Shown here: piece by piece, positions 8,764-17,564 of the stretch
How positions within the stretch are numbered: position 1 is the stretch's first letter
How the letters are laid out: the number at the start of each line of letters is the position of its first letter
Made by a program: the position numbers and the translations under genes
The notes under the pieces: generated by a model
What the model saw: the letters and a program-made list of their open reading frames with translations, nothing else
Database searches by the model: none
What the model was told of the DNA's origin: nothing
Assembly (NCBI GenBank): GCA_022843805.1
Contig: JALHMY010000094.1
Span: forward strand, 1 to 38,649
Length of the DNA stretch: 38,649 nucleotides
Reading direction: 5' to 3'
Source: Fuerstiella sp.
GTDB lineage: Bacteria; Planctomycetota; Planctomycetia; Planctomycetales; Planctomycetaceae

Positions 8764-9645
8764 TCAGCCGAATCGCCCCGTGATGTAATCCTGGGTTTTC
8801 TTTTGTGCGGGGCTCGTGAAGATTCTTGTGGTTGGCCCAACTTCAATCAGTCGTCCTTCAAAAAAGAAGGCCGTTTGATGGCTCACACGAGATGCCTGCT
8901 GCATATTGTGAGTCACAATCACGATGGTGTACTGCGAACAGAGCTCGCCGATCAGGTCTTCAATTCTGGCGGTGCTGGCCGGGTCGAGTGCTGAGGCTGG
9001 CTCATCCATCAGGATAATCTGTGGGTTCGTGGCCAGGGTTCGTGCGATGCATAATCGCTGCTGCTGACCGCCGGACAGAGCCATTGCGGAATCATTCAGG
9101 CGATCGCGGACTTCCTCCCACAGTGCTGCTTTTCTCAGGCAGGATTCAACAAGTTCGGCAAGTACCGCACGATTCTTTTCGCCGGCGACTCGCGGACCAT
9201 ACGCCACATTTTCAAAGATTGATTTTGGAAAGGGAGTGGATTTCTGGAACACCATGCCGACGTGTTTCCGCAGCAGAACCACGTCCACGGAGGGATCCAT
9301 AATGTTTTGACCCTGCACCAGCAATTCGCCCGTGCATCGAGTACCTTCAATCAGGTCATTCATGCGATTCAGAGTTCGCAGGAATGTGCTTTTGCCGCAC
9401 CCTGACGGTCCGATCAGTGCGGTGACTGAGCGTTCCGGGACTGTGAGTGAAACATCGAACAGCACCTGGTTTTCGCCGTAGTAGAAATTCATGCGACGAG
9501 CGTTAATCGCGTCGGCATGAGACGACATGTCCTGATCTCTGTTGACTCCGGCAACGGCTGGCGGAACTCTCAGTACTGGACCGGCTGGTGTTGACATGGC
9601 ATTCAGACTGGCTGAAGGACGAGAAATTTCACGAATTGCTACCAT
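8764..9645 (-). CDS. pstB: Phosphate ABC transporter ATP-binding protein
   Basis: 293 residues from the ATG at 9645, chosen because GAGGTG lies 5 bases upstream; it overlaps the pstA stop by 7 bases. Walker A GPSGCGKST is at about 79-87, the Q-loop is VFQKSTPFPKSI, the signature LSGGQQQR is at about 190-197, then Walker B ILMDEP and the H-loop VTHNMQQA. The PstB hallmark TPFPKSI..NVAYGPR is present. The usual DEPCSALDP reads DEPASALDP, a tolerated change. The N-terminal 45 residues are an extension beyond the usual start of the family. It powers high-affinity phosphate import by PstCA. Confidence 0.95.
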   Translation of the reverse strand: MVAIREISRPSASLNAMSTPAGPVLRVPPAVAGVNRDQDMSSHADAINARRMNFYYGENQVLFDVSLTVPERSVTALIGPSGCGKSTFLRTLNRMNDLIEGTRCTGELLVQGQNIMDPSVDVVLLRKHVGMVFQKSTPFPKSIFENVAYGPRVAGEKNRAVLAELVESCLRKAALWEEVRDRLNDSAMALSGGQQQRLCIARTLATNPQIILMDEPASALDPASTARIEDLIGELCSQYTIVIVTHNMQQASRVSHQTAFFFEGRLIEVGPTTRIFTSPAQKKTQDYITGRFG

Positions 9646-10691
9646 CGTACACCTCGACTTGCCCGGTAACGGATCCAAACTGCAATTCCGTTAAAGAGCA
9701 GCAGAACCATCAACAGGACAACAATTCCTGAGGCCGCAACCGGGCGGAAATCATCGCCCGGCTGTTTGGCCCAGTGGAAAATTTCGATGGGCATCGCTGT
9801 AAACTGGTCGAGGGGAGCCTGCAGTATACGATGTGGCTGAGTCAGCAGCTTCATGGGAGAATCAATTCCTGCCGGACAGAATCGGGCGACGGTCAGAGCA
9901 CCGATCATGATCAGTGGAGCCGTTTCACCAATAGCTCGCGAAATTGCCAGAATGACACCTGTAACGATGCCGGGCAGGGCCGCTGGAAGCACCTGATGTC
10001 GAATCGTCTGCCAGCGAGTTGCCCCAAGAGCCAGTGATGCCATCCGAATCGAAGACGGTACCGCCCGCAGTGCTTCCTGCGACGCAATGATCACGATCGG
10101 CAGGATCACCAGAGTCATCGTCATGGCACCGGCCAGAACTTTGTCTCCCAGTGGCAGGGGAATTCGAATCAGCCCCGGCACACTAATGATCAGCGGTTTC
10201 TCAAACAGATCAAACATCCGCACAAAGACTGTCAGCCCCAGCATTCCATAAACAATGGATGGCACGCCCGCCAGATTGGACAGGTTCACCTTGATCAGCC
10301 GATTGAGAAAACTGTCGGCGGCATATTCCTCGAGATAAACGGCTGAACCAACTCCCAGTGGCACAGCCATCATTCCAGTCAGCGAGATCAGCCAGAACGT
10401 GCCCCAAAGACCTGCCAGAATTCCTGCCTCCTGCGGGTCAACGGAATTGACCGAGCGAACAAAATCCAGACTCAGTCGGCCCGCGCAGCTGATAAAGATG
10501 CTGGCCAGCAGAGCGACCAGCATTCCCAGCGCCGAATACGTCGCCAGACGGCAGGTCCATGCGAAAACCCGGGAGAACAAAAGCCGGCGACGCATCGCCG
10601 GACTGCTGCCGGAAATAAAGTTCACGCTGGCAGCTACCGACAATACTTCGTCGGAATTTGTCGGCAGAACCTCTGAAACGGAAGTGCTCAC
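9639..10691 (-). CDS. pstA: Phosphate ABC transporter permease PstA
   Basis: I chose GTG at 10691 because GGGAGG lies 7 bases upstream and the codon overlaps the pstC stop (GTGA), a classic coupled junction; a longer frame from ATG 10724 lacks this support. The 350-residue product has six predicted membrane helices after a soluble N-terminal 45 residues, and the EAA-type coupling loop (ALGATRWQTIRHQVLPAALPG) followed by AISRAIGETAPLIMIG, diagnostic of PstA. It forms the inner-membrane channel with PstC. Confidence 0.95.
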   Translation of the reverse strand: MSTSVSEVLPTNSDEVLSVAASVNFISGSSPAMRRRLLFSRVFAWTCRLATYSALGMLVALLASIFISCAGRLSLDFVRSVNSVDPQEAGILAGLWGTFWLISLTGMMAVPLGVGSAVYLEEYAADSFLNRLIKVNLSNLAGVPSIVYGMLGLTVFVRMFDLFEKPLIISVPGLIRIPLPLGDKVLAGAMTMTLVILPIVIIASQEALRAVPSSIRMASLALGATRWQTIRHQVLPAALPGIVTGVILAISRAIGETAPLIMIGALTVARFCPAGIDSPMKLLTQPHRILQAPLDQFTAMPIEIFHWAKQPGDDFRPVAASGIVVLLMVLLLFNGIAVWIRYRASRGVRW

Positions 10692-11689
10692 TGATAGACC
10701 TCCCGGAATCGTCGAAGCACCCACTGCGATGCGATGTTGATCACGAGCGTCATCGAAAACAGTGCCAGTCCAACCGCGTAGATACTCTTATATTGAATCG
10801 ACGACGCTGAATTGTCTCCAAAGCTCTGGTGCACCATATAAGCGGTCATCGTCTGCACCTCAGCAAGCGGATTCGCCGTCAGCATGATTTTGTGACCTCC
10901 TGCGATGGTCACCGCCATGGTTTCACCTATCGCCCGGGAAAAGGCCAGCAGAAACGCTGCCAGTATCCCGGACAATGCGGCCGGAACGACAACTCTCATC
11001 GATACGTCAAATCGAGTGCTTCCCAGAGCATAAGCCGCCTCCCGAAGACTGCGGGGAACGGATCGCAGCACGTCTTCACTGAGCGATGCGATCATTGGAG
11101 TCACCATGATGCCAACGACAATTCCCGCGCTGGTGACATTGAATACGCCGATTTCAATGCCAAAGACATGTTTCAACACGGGCTGCAGGATCCATGGAGT
11201 AATAAAATGCAGTCCAAAAAAACCATACACCACGGTGGGAATGCCGGCGAGAATTTCGAGCACCGGCTTCAGCACATCTCGTTCTTTCGGACTGGCATAC
11301 TCGCTCAGATAAATAGCGGCCCCAAGACCGATTGGCACGCCGACCATGGATCCCACCAGCGCTACCATCATCGTACCGCTTAACAAAGGCAGGATGCCAA
11401 AGTGTCCGGCTGGCTTGCCAGTGGCAGAGTCTGACAGTTCTGTTCCTGAATGTCGCTCAGCCGGTTTCCAGTGCGTGTCGGTGAAAAATTCCCAGACCGA
11501 GACTTCTTCAAAGAACGCGGTGCTCTTCCCCGGGGAATAAACCGCGTTTCCCAGTAACACCACAATGATCCCGACAGTGGTCAGAATGGAGATGAGCGCG
11601 CAGCTCAGCAGGCTGGCCCAGATCACCTTTTCGTGACCGTTGGCACTGCGACGCTGAAACAGAGACGCTGTTTTCCGGCTCAGAGGCAT
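10688..11689 (-). CDS. pstC: Phosphate ABC transporter permease PstC
   Basis: 333 residues from the ATG at 11689; GAGGG is 8 bases upstream, while the earlier ATG at 11695 sits almost on top of it. There are six predicted membrane helices, with a periplasmic insertion between helices 1 and 2 (about residues 55-95). The coupling loop ALGSTRFDVSMRVVVPAALSG is followed by FSRAIGETMAVTIAGG, as in PstC. It lies 30 bp downstream of pstS and overlaps pstA by 4 bases. Confidence 0.95.
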   Translation of the reverse strand: MPLSRKTASLFQRRSANGHEKVIWASLLSCALISILTTVGIIVVLLGNAVYSPGKSTAFFEEVSVWEFFTDTHWKPAERHSGTELSDSATGKPAGHFGILPLLSGTMMVALVGSMVGVPIGLGAAIYLSEYASPKERDVLKPVLEILAGIPTVVYGFFGLHFITPWILQPVLKHVFGIEIGVFNVTSAGIVVGIMVTPMIASLSEDVLRSVPRSLREAAYALGSTRFDVSMRVVVPAALSGILAAFLLAFSRAIGETMAVTIAGGHKIMLTANPLAEVQTMTAYMVHQSFGDNSASSIQYKSIYAVGLALFSMTLVINIASQWVLRRFREVYQ

Positions 11690-11719
11690 GGACATACCCT
11701 CAACAGGTTTCGCAGATTG

Positions 11720-12691
11720 CTATCTGGCCGCAGATTTCAGAGCGTCGTCGAACGACTGTTTTGTGGTGTTAAGATCGGCTTCGCTGATTGCGACGTAGCC
11801 AGCTTCGCTCACGCTGCTTTGTCCGGTTGTCAGACAAAATCGGACAAAGTCTTCAACCTCGGGACGCGCAAGGGATGCCTTTTTGACGTAGATAAACAGC
11901 GGACGCGAAAGAGGAACATACGTTCCTGATGTAATGCTTTCTGCCGTCGGAGCGACCGCGTCGTTCAGACTGTCTGTGTTTGAAATTGCCAGAGCTTTGA
12001 GCTTGCTGCTGTTCTTCTGATAGTAGGCATATCCGAAGAATCCCATGGCGTATTTATCGCCGGCAACGCCCGTTGCGATGACATTGTCATCCGCACTGGG
12101 GCTGTAGTTTTCTGTGATCGAGTCTTCTTTGCCCACGATCACTTCCGTGAAGTAATCGAACGTCCCGGATTCTTCTCCCGCGCCGTACAGCGAGATCTGA
12201 TGGTCGGGCCAGCTGGGATCCAGATCTTTCCAGGTTTTGACCGTGCTGCCCGGTTCCCACAGCTTTTTCAGCTGGGCAACGGTCATGGCACTGACCCAGT
12301 CATTTTCCGGATGAACGGCAATCGTCAGACCGTCGATTCCAATTTTCAGTTCAATGGTCTCAATGCTGTTCTGTTCACATTCCGCTTTCTCTGAAGCTTT
12401 GATAGGGCGGGAGGCATTGGCAATATCTATGTGGCCTGCAATCATTTCGCGAAAGCCGGTTCCGGTTCCGGTGACCTTAACAGGCACCTGAACGTCGTTG
12501 TATTCCGCTTCAAAACGCTCGGCAATTCGAGAGACGATTGGTTCCACGGTGCTGGATCCGTCGATCATGATCCGCTTGATGCCGGAGTCCGAAACAGATA
12601 CACCTTCCTGCGATTCCTCCACACTGCAGCCGCAACACAAGAAAATGCCTGCCAGGAGCACCAATGCAGGAGCGAAGAGTTTCATACGCAT
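11720..12691 (-). CDS. pstS: Periplasmic phosphate-binding lipoprotein PstS
   Basis: 323 residues with an N-terminal lipoprotein signal: a basic MRMK start, a hydrophobic stretch to residue 18, then CCGC around residues 19-22. The binding-protein fold starts with MIDGSSTVEPIVSRIAERF, where the GSST loop contacts phosphate, and SGTFDYF supplies further ligands; TGTGTGFREMIAG is also typical. It captures phosphate for PstCAB. As the first gene of the operon it lies directly behind the TTAACA half-sites at 12706-12785. A second in-frame ATG two codons downstream is an alternative start. Confidence 0.94.
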   Translation of the reverse strand: MRMKLFAPALVLLAGIFLCCGCSVEESQEGVSVSDSGIKRIMIDGSSTVEPIVSRIAERFEAEYNDVQVPVKVTGTGTGFREMIAGHIDIANASRPIKASEKAECEQNSIETIELKIGIDGLTIAVHPENDWVSAMTVAQLKKLWEPGSTVKTWKDLDPSWPDHQISLYGAGEESGTFDYFTEVIVGKEDSITENYSPSADDNVIATGVAGDKYAMGFFGYAYYQKNSSKLKALAISNTDSLNDAVAPTAESITSGTYVPLSRPLFIYVKKASLARPEVEDFVRFCLTTGQSSVSEAGYVAISEADLNTTKQSFDDALKSAAR

Positions 12692-12705
12692 CTCTCAAAT
12701 GGGAT

Positions 12706-12785
12706 TGTTAAGATTTACCCGCCAGATGAATCACACGAACGAATTGAACGGACGAATTGTTAAGATTGTGTGAAGATCTGTTAAG
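12706..12785 (-). promoter_or_regulatory. Pho box: TTAACA-type direct repeats before pstS
   Basis: On the plus strand TGTTAAG occurs at 12706-12712, 12758-12764 and 12779-12785, with TGTGAAG at 12769-12775. Read towards pstS this is CTTAACA-N3-CTTCACA-N4-CTTAACA and, about five helical turns further, CTTAACA again. The half-sites match the Bacillus PhoP consensus TT(A/C/T)A(C/T)A, which binds as direct repeats with about 11-bp spacing. Phosphate control of pstSCAB is expected from the family; that PhoB binds here is inference. Confidence 0.65.
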
Positions 12786-12963
12786 GGACAGCGAATTTCC
12801 TCAGAAAATTTGCGTTGTGCCTGGTGAAAATGATCCCTGCGCGGCAGTTACTGATCATGGTACGAGCCGTTCAGGACGTCTGACGACCGCGTTTTGGCTT
12901 CGGTCAGAATAAGGAACAAAAGGCCCTAAGGGTCGTCACAGATGGGCGTCCCGACCGCCAATT

Positions 12964-13390
12964 CTATCGCGTGCGATTGATCGTCGGGATTCTGTACGGC
13001 GATTCTCTTCGTACTCGTACTCAGCGTTGCGGTACTCGTACTCGCTCTTATGCTTCCGCCGCTGAGCAGGTTTGCAGGATCTGCTGCATGATCACGCTTT
13101 TTTCGAGTACGAGTACGAGTACCGTTGCACTGAGTACGAGTACGATATTCCAGCCGAATGGCCTTTCATCTCTGATCCCTGGCCGGCCCGTTGCGTGTGA
13201 TTGTTCATCGGGATTCTGTACGGCGATTCTCTTCGTACTCGTACTCAGCCTTGCGGTACTCGTACTCGCTCGACGCTTCGGCACTGCGTGGGTTCGCAGG
13301 ACCTACTGCATGATCACGCTTTTTTCGAGTACGAGTACGAGTACCGTTGCACTGAGTACGAGTACGATCACTCAGAATGCGCTGAGCCAG
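12964..13390. repeat. Two tandem copies of a GTACTC inverted-repeat element (family B)
   Basis: Two copies lie 224 bp apart. Each has a left arm of GTACTC units (13010-13047; 13234-13270), about 57 bp of spacer containing GCATGATCACGCTTTTTT, and a right arm of GAGTAC units (13105-13144; 13327-13366) that is nearly the reverse complement of the left arm. The frames across it translate to Thr-Arg or Ser-Thr repeats and are not genes. A third copy without its right arm is at 38321-38455. Confidence 0.88.
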
Positions 13391-13429
13391 GATTTATGTG
13401 TTCCCGGATCAGGCTGATCGTCGGATCCG

Positions 13430-14131
13430 CTACCAGAGATTCCAGCTCTGGGTCAGAAGAATATATGCACCAAGCAGTCCGTTGGTGATGGCGTGCATGA
13501 CGATACAGGCCCACAGGTTTTCTGTTTTCTGGTACAGGCGATTGATCATCAGTCCCCAGACAATCGCTGCCAGAAGCTCAGGATGGGCCGATGCGAACGC
13601 CAGAGTCACAATCAGCATGCTGATCGGCGTGAACCTGCCATGGGGGACGTTCTGAAAGTCATCCGCGATCAGGTATCGCGACAGAAAGCCTCTCCAGAAG
13701 AACTCTTCCATCAGCGGCACAATGAGGGTCAGTTCGATCAGCCGAACCGCAACAAACGCGGCTCGTGCAGCCGTCAGACCACCATCTGCAAACGGATCAA
13801 AACCTGCGCGACTACCGTCGAACAGCCAGCCCGTCAGCTGTCGGATGATGGCGACTTCGTTTTGCAGTTTGTCCAGCAGCACCCAGGCAATCAGTCCAAC
13901 GAACCCGGCGACAACTGCGATACCAAAGCCTTTTGTGGAAAATTTTGGATAATGGCTCCTCAGCATCCACATCGCGCCCGCTGACAAAACGCCTTTCAGA
14001 GTGCAAATGGCTTCATACGGGATCCCCAGCCAACCCTTCGTCTCAATCATGGTGGGGATAACGTACAGGAGGAACGGAGCCACGTAGGCGACCATCGGGC
14101 TGGAAAGTCGGCCGACTGATGTTGACGTCAT
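13430..14131 (-). CDS. CPBP/CAAX-family intramembrane protease
   Basis: 233 residues from the ATG at 14131, with about six to seven predicted membrane helices. The CPBP (Abi/CAAX protease) motifs are in order: EEFFWR (E142, E143, R147), H183 in FASAHPE, and HAITN (H213, N217). These residues form the glutamate/histidine active site of the Rce1-like fold. The sequence resembles the CAAX-like proteases found with exosortase/PEP-CTERM systems, but no exosortase is visible here. It lies between two repeat regions with no operon partner. Confidence 0.88.
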   Translation of the reverse strand: MTSTSVGRLSSPMVAYVAPFLLYVIPTMIETKGWLGIPYEAICTLKGVLSAGAMWMLRSHYPKFSTKGFGIAVVAGFVGLIAWVLLDKLQNEVAIIRQLTGWLFDGSRAGFDPFADGGLTAARAAFVAVRLIELTLIVPLMEEFFWRGFLSRYLIADDFQNVPHGRFTPISMLIVTLAFASAHPELLAAIVWGLMINRLYQKTENLWACIVMHAITNGLLGAYILLTQSWNLW

Positions 14132-14295
14132 TGGACTTCTAAGACCCTGATAGACTTTGGCTGCTGTATTGCATGTCCTGAAACCCCGCAAAGCTAAGAC
14201 TGCTTTGGCGAGAATCAGTGTGCCTGCGGTCCCGTATTCTGAATACAGATTGAGCAGAAGGCAACAATAAGGCGAGCGGCAAAATCGTTTTTACA

Positions 14296-14351
14296 GGGAG
14301 GGCGAGGCTCCTGCCGAGCTTTTCTCGGCTCAGCAGGAGCTTCGCCCTCCC
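14296..14351. repeat. Near-perfect hairpin
   Basis: GGGAGGGCGAGGCTCCTG (14296-14313) pairs with CAGGAGCTTCGCCCTCCC (14334-14351) with a single G-T wobble; inside it GCCGAGC and TCGGCT extend the stem. There is no T-run after it, so it is more likely a mobile or structural repeat than a terminator. Confidence 0.75.
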
Positions 14352-14451
14352 GTCTGCCGACCCGATGGGCCAGGCTATCAAAACGGATGGCCCGTTGGGC
14401 AACGCTGTGAAGCGTTTTTTCGAGTGAAAACAGTGCGATTCAACCCGGAAC

Positions 14452-14658
14452 GGGTTTCACAACAAAGCCTGGGGTCGACGCAAAGCGGCGCACCCCAGGT
14501 TCGTGATGTTCGTTCGCTCTGAACCCTGAAAGGGTTCCACAAGGGAGCGATGGACAGTTAATCGTGTTGTGGAACCCCGTTGGGGTTCAATCGCATTTTC
14601 CTGTTTTTTCCTGGGGTGCGCCGTGTTCACGGCGACCCCAGGCTTTGTTGTGCAACCC
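14452..14658. repeat. Long imperfect inverted repeat (~48-bp arms)
   Basis: The left arm (14452-14499, GGGTTTCACAACAAAGCCTG ... CACCCCAGG) is almost the reverse complement of the right arm (14610-14658). Within the ~110-bp loop, GAACCCTGAAAGGGTTCC and GGAACCCCGTTGGGGTTC form further hairpins. The CCTGGGG/CCCCAGG theme recurs at 37676-38115. The rest of 14192-14888 shows no gene. Confidence 0.75.
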
Positions 14659-14888
14659 CTGTCGGGGTTGGAAAAGCGGACATCGTCTGGCCACCAGAGA
14701 AGCCGCCATGTTTGCTGAGAGAAATGCTTCACAGCGTTGCCTGTTGGGCCGAAAACACAACTGCTCCGGCTGACCCTTATCACGAACATCGTAAATGGTC
14801 GAACTTTTGCCGTTCACAAAGATGTGTGGTGCGATGAGCCATCTGCCGCGGTGACTGGTATGTTTTCAACTGCTGGCCGCCTAGACGC

Positions 14889-16322
14889 CTATTTGCGAGG
14901 TCGGGGCGGGCGATCTTTTGTTTTGTCGGCCTTTGTCCTGCCGGATTTTTCAGCTTCCGACTTGATTGAACGAATCAGGTTCAGAATTCCACCGGGAACC
15001 TGGCGGCCTGCCTCATCTTTATTCGGCTGACTGACTCCCTGAATCAGCTGGAATACGGCCTGAGAAACTGCAGGCGGCTGGTCTGAGTGCTGTTCCGGAG
15101 CAATCCGCTTTGAAAGCTCGGTCAGCAGATCGGATCCCGCTGGTGCACCGAGCACCGGATTGGAGACTGTGCCTGTGACCGAAACTGTGACCGGTTCCTT
15201 CAGTAACTGCGTCAGCACGCCAACAATCGGACGGGCTGCAGCAGTTGGGGCTTCAACATGGGCTGCCACTTCGGCCGGGTTTGGCACTGGCAGACTAATC
15301 GCGAGCGACAGATCAAGGCTCTCATCCAGCTTGACTGTACCGCTGGACCGGACTGTCAGCTCAGAAGTAATCTCCGGAAGTAAAAAGGTCATTCCATCAT
15401 GATAAATCCCGTCGGCACTGACGGAAAAATCGACGAATGATTCGCGAGCGATTTCAATGCGATCGGGAAGGGATGCGTTTGCCATCTGGCCCGTGATCAT
15501 CATGATCTGTCGGACCCAGGCAGATTTCAGATGGGCTTCCAGCGAGTGAAATTCGGCACGACCGTGAATCGGAAACGGATTCAGCCGACCATCTTCCGGA
15601 TCCAGCGGGATGCGAATACGATCGATCCGAACCGACGCGCTTCCTGAAATTTTTGCAGACTGCGACAACACCGGGGCGATCAGAGCCAGGTTTTGCTCCG
15701 CGTGTTTGTCGGAGAGCGTCATATGATCAAACACCTGGAACGGTTCAATGGTCAGAGTGCGCTGCCCTGTTTCATCGGCGGCGATACTCCCTGAAAGATC
15801 CAGGTGCCCGGCTTCGACGATCGGGATTTTTCTCCAGGGAACGTTGATCCTCAGGCTGGCATTTTCAATGCGAAAATCGAGATTGATCGGCGAACTGCCT
15901 GCCGGGGGTTCAAACGGCCAGGTCCCGTCCTCGTTGACGAATATCTCAATGCTCGGTTCCACCAGACGCAGTTCGCCGATATCGGTTCTTCCCTGAAGAA
16001 ACCCGAGCAATCCCATCGAAGTTTGTATCTCTTTGATGCGGCCGATGACCCGACCCTGATTATCCTGAAGTTCCAGATCCTGAAATGACAAAGGATGCAC
16101 CCAGCCTCCATCTGCGTCCTGGGCTGTTGCCGTCACCCCGAATCGATCAAACGTTGATACCAGCATCTGATTGCGGAGCGACGTGCGAGTCAGTACTGCA
16201 GGGGCAATTGTCAGCCCCGCCGCAACCAGTCCAAACAAAACTGATGAAGTGACCACAGCACGTCGCCACCGACGCCCGACGGGCGTCGAAGACTGAGCTG
16301 GTGATTGCATATCCTTGTGCAT
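14889..16322 (-). CDS. AsmA-like membrane-anchored protein
   Basis: 477 residues from the ATG at 16322 (GGGAG lies about 13 bases upstream; the ATG at 16310 is an alternative). One N-terminal membrane helix (about 22-41) follows a basic stretch. The large remainder is beta-rich with repeating short strands (LQDNQGRVIGRIKEIQTS; TDIGELRLVEPSIEI), the pattern of the AsmA/TamB/DUF748 superfamily of periplasmic proteins linked to lipid transport between membranes. The last 60 residues are charged, ending in a Lys/Arg/Pro tail. The family assignment rests on pattern only. It is divergent from the DUF6807 gene. Confidence 0.75.
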   Translation of the reverse strand: MHKDMQSPAQSSTPVGRRWRRAVVTSSVLFGLVAAGLTIAPAVLTRTSLRNQMLVSTFDRFGVTATAQDADGGWVHPLSFQDLELQDNQGRVIGRIKEIQTSMGLLGFLQGRTDIGELRLVEPSIEIFVNEDGTWPFEPPAGSSPINLDFRIENASLRINVPWRKIPIVEAGHLDLSGSIAADETGQRTLTIEPFQVFDHMTLSDKHAEQNLALIAPVLSQSAKISGSASVRIDRIRIPLDPEDGRLNPFPIHGRAEFHSLEAHLKSAWVRQIMMITGQMANASLPDRIEIARESFVDFSVSADGIYHDGMTFLLPEITSELTVRSSGTVKLDESLDLSLAISLPVPNPAEVAAHVEAPTAAARPIVGVLTQLLKEPVTVSVTGTVSNPVLGAPAGSDLLTELSKRIAPEQHSDQPPAVSQAVFQLIQGVSQPNKDEAGRQVPGGILNLIRSIKSEAEKSGRTKADKTKDRPPRPRK

Positions 16323-16600
16323 TCCGTTCACAATTCTCCCGCGATGAGCATTACCCCGAACGGCAGACTGCTCGTCGACATTCTGATTCTTATGATGCGG
16401 CAGTCCGCCCCTTTTCTGAACACACAATTCTACTCCATTGGGCTGGCAAGTCACTATGTCAAATGCCGGTACGCTTGATTCGCGGACCTGCGCCCATCAT
16501 TCTACAGGTTCTTCACCACGATTAAGAAATTCGATTTAATTTTCGAATACCCGCCCAGAACCCGGAAATTACCTCTGAATCTCCAAATAAGGAGCGAGCA

Positions 16601-17536
16601 GTGTACAAGCATTTCTTCCGCCCGTTTTTCATGACACTGTCTGTGATTCTGACGTTTGCCACCCCCATTTGCGCTCAGGCCGACTCCAGTGTGGAGGTGA
16701 AACGGGGCGCGGCTGACACTCTGGAAATTCACATTGATGGCAAGCCGTTTGCCACATGGAATTATTCCAAAAGTTTACCAAAACCGTTCCTTCTGCCCGT
16801 TCGAACTGCTTCAGGAACGATCATTAATCGAGCACTGGACGATAAATCGGACGCAGATCATGTGCATCACAAGGGTCTGTGGGTGTCCATCGACGAAATC
16901 AACGAGCAGAAGCACTGGGCGGAAAAGTCACCCATCGTCAATGTCTCCGTCAGTCACCGACCAGCTCCGGGCGGCGCGATGATACTGGATACGGTCAACG
17001 AATGGCGGCACAGCGACAATCCATCTGTGGTCGTAACGGAGAAGACTCAGATTACCATTTTCCCGAATCGAGTTCTGGTCTACGACATTCAGTTTACCAC
17101 GGGTCTGGATGAAGCGGTTTTTGGCGACACCAAAGAAGGGCTGCTTGGGTTTCGAGTGGCACCGTCCATGAAGGAAAAGAACGGCGGTCATGTGGTGAGC
17201 AGTGATGGTTCAAAAGGCACCAAAGACTGCTGGGGCAAAGCATTTGCGTGGGTGGATTATGTGGGTACGGTCGACGGAAAAACGGTTGGTGTAACTCTGA
17301 TGGATCATCCGGAGAATTTTCGTCCGTCACGTTATCACGTGCGTGACTATGGTTTATTCTCAATCAGCCCGTTCGGTGAGAAAGCCTACACTAACGGTGC
17401 GGAAGAGGAGAAGCCTTTCCATCTGAAGAAAGGCGATACGCTTCGTCTTCGATATGGTGTTTACCTGCATGATGGCGATACAGAGACGGCCGGAGTTGCA
17501 GCTGCGTTCGATCAGTTTGTTAAGGCCGCCCAATAG
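16601..17536 (+). CDS. Secreted DUF6807 (PmoA-type) family protein
   Basis: 311 residues starting with GTG at 16601, with AAGGAG 8 bases upstream. A signal peptide ends at about residue 26 (ICAQA/DSS). The DUF6807 hallmarks are present: HHKGLW near residue 90, a conserved Trp/His-rich core, and MDHPENFRPSRYHVRDYGLFS near the C-terminal third. The family is abundant in planctomycetes and is sometimes labelled methane oxygenase PmoA; there is no evidence for methane oxidation, and the fold is beta-sandwich-like. It lies 28 bp before the thioesterase-crotonase gene. Confidence 0.88.
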   Translation: MYKHFFRPFFMTLSVILTFATPICAQADSSVEVKRGAADTLEIHIDGKPFATWNYSKSLPKPFLLPVRTASGTIINRALDDKSDADHVHHKGLWVSIDEINEQKHWAEKSPIVNVSVSHRPAPGGAMILDTVNEWRHSDNPSVVVTEKTQITIFPNRVLVYDIQFTTGLDEAVFGDTKEGLLGFRVAPSMKEKNGGHVVSSDGSKGTKDCWGKAFAWVDYVGTVDGKTVGVTLMDHPENFRPSRYHVRDYGLFSISPFGEKAYTNGAEEEKPFHLKKGDTLRLRYGVYLHDGDTETAGVAAAFDQFVKAAQ

Positions 17537-17564
17537 ACCGGTTGATCAAAGCGACAGACGACAC

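Noticed and set aside
12971..13488. Open frames rich in Thr-Arg or Ser-Thr
   Set aside because: They come from the GTACTC/GAGTAC hexamers; similar frames appear on both strands and have no start signals.
16601..17536. Methane monooxygenase subunit (from the PmoA label of the family)
   Set aside because: The protein is soluble and secreted with DUF6807 motifs, lacks the membrane helices of true PmoA, and has no pmoB or pmoC neighbours.
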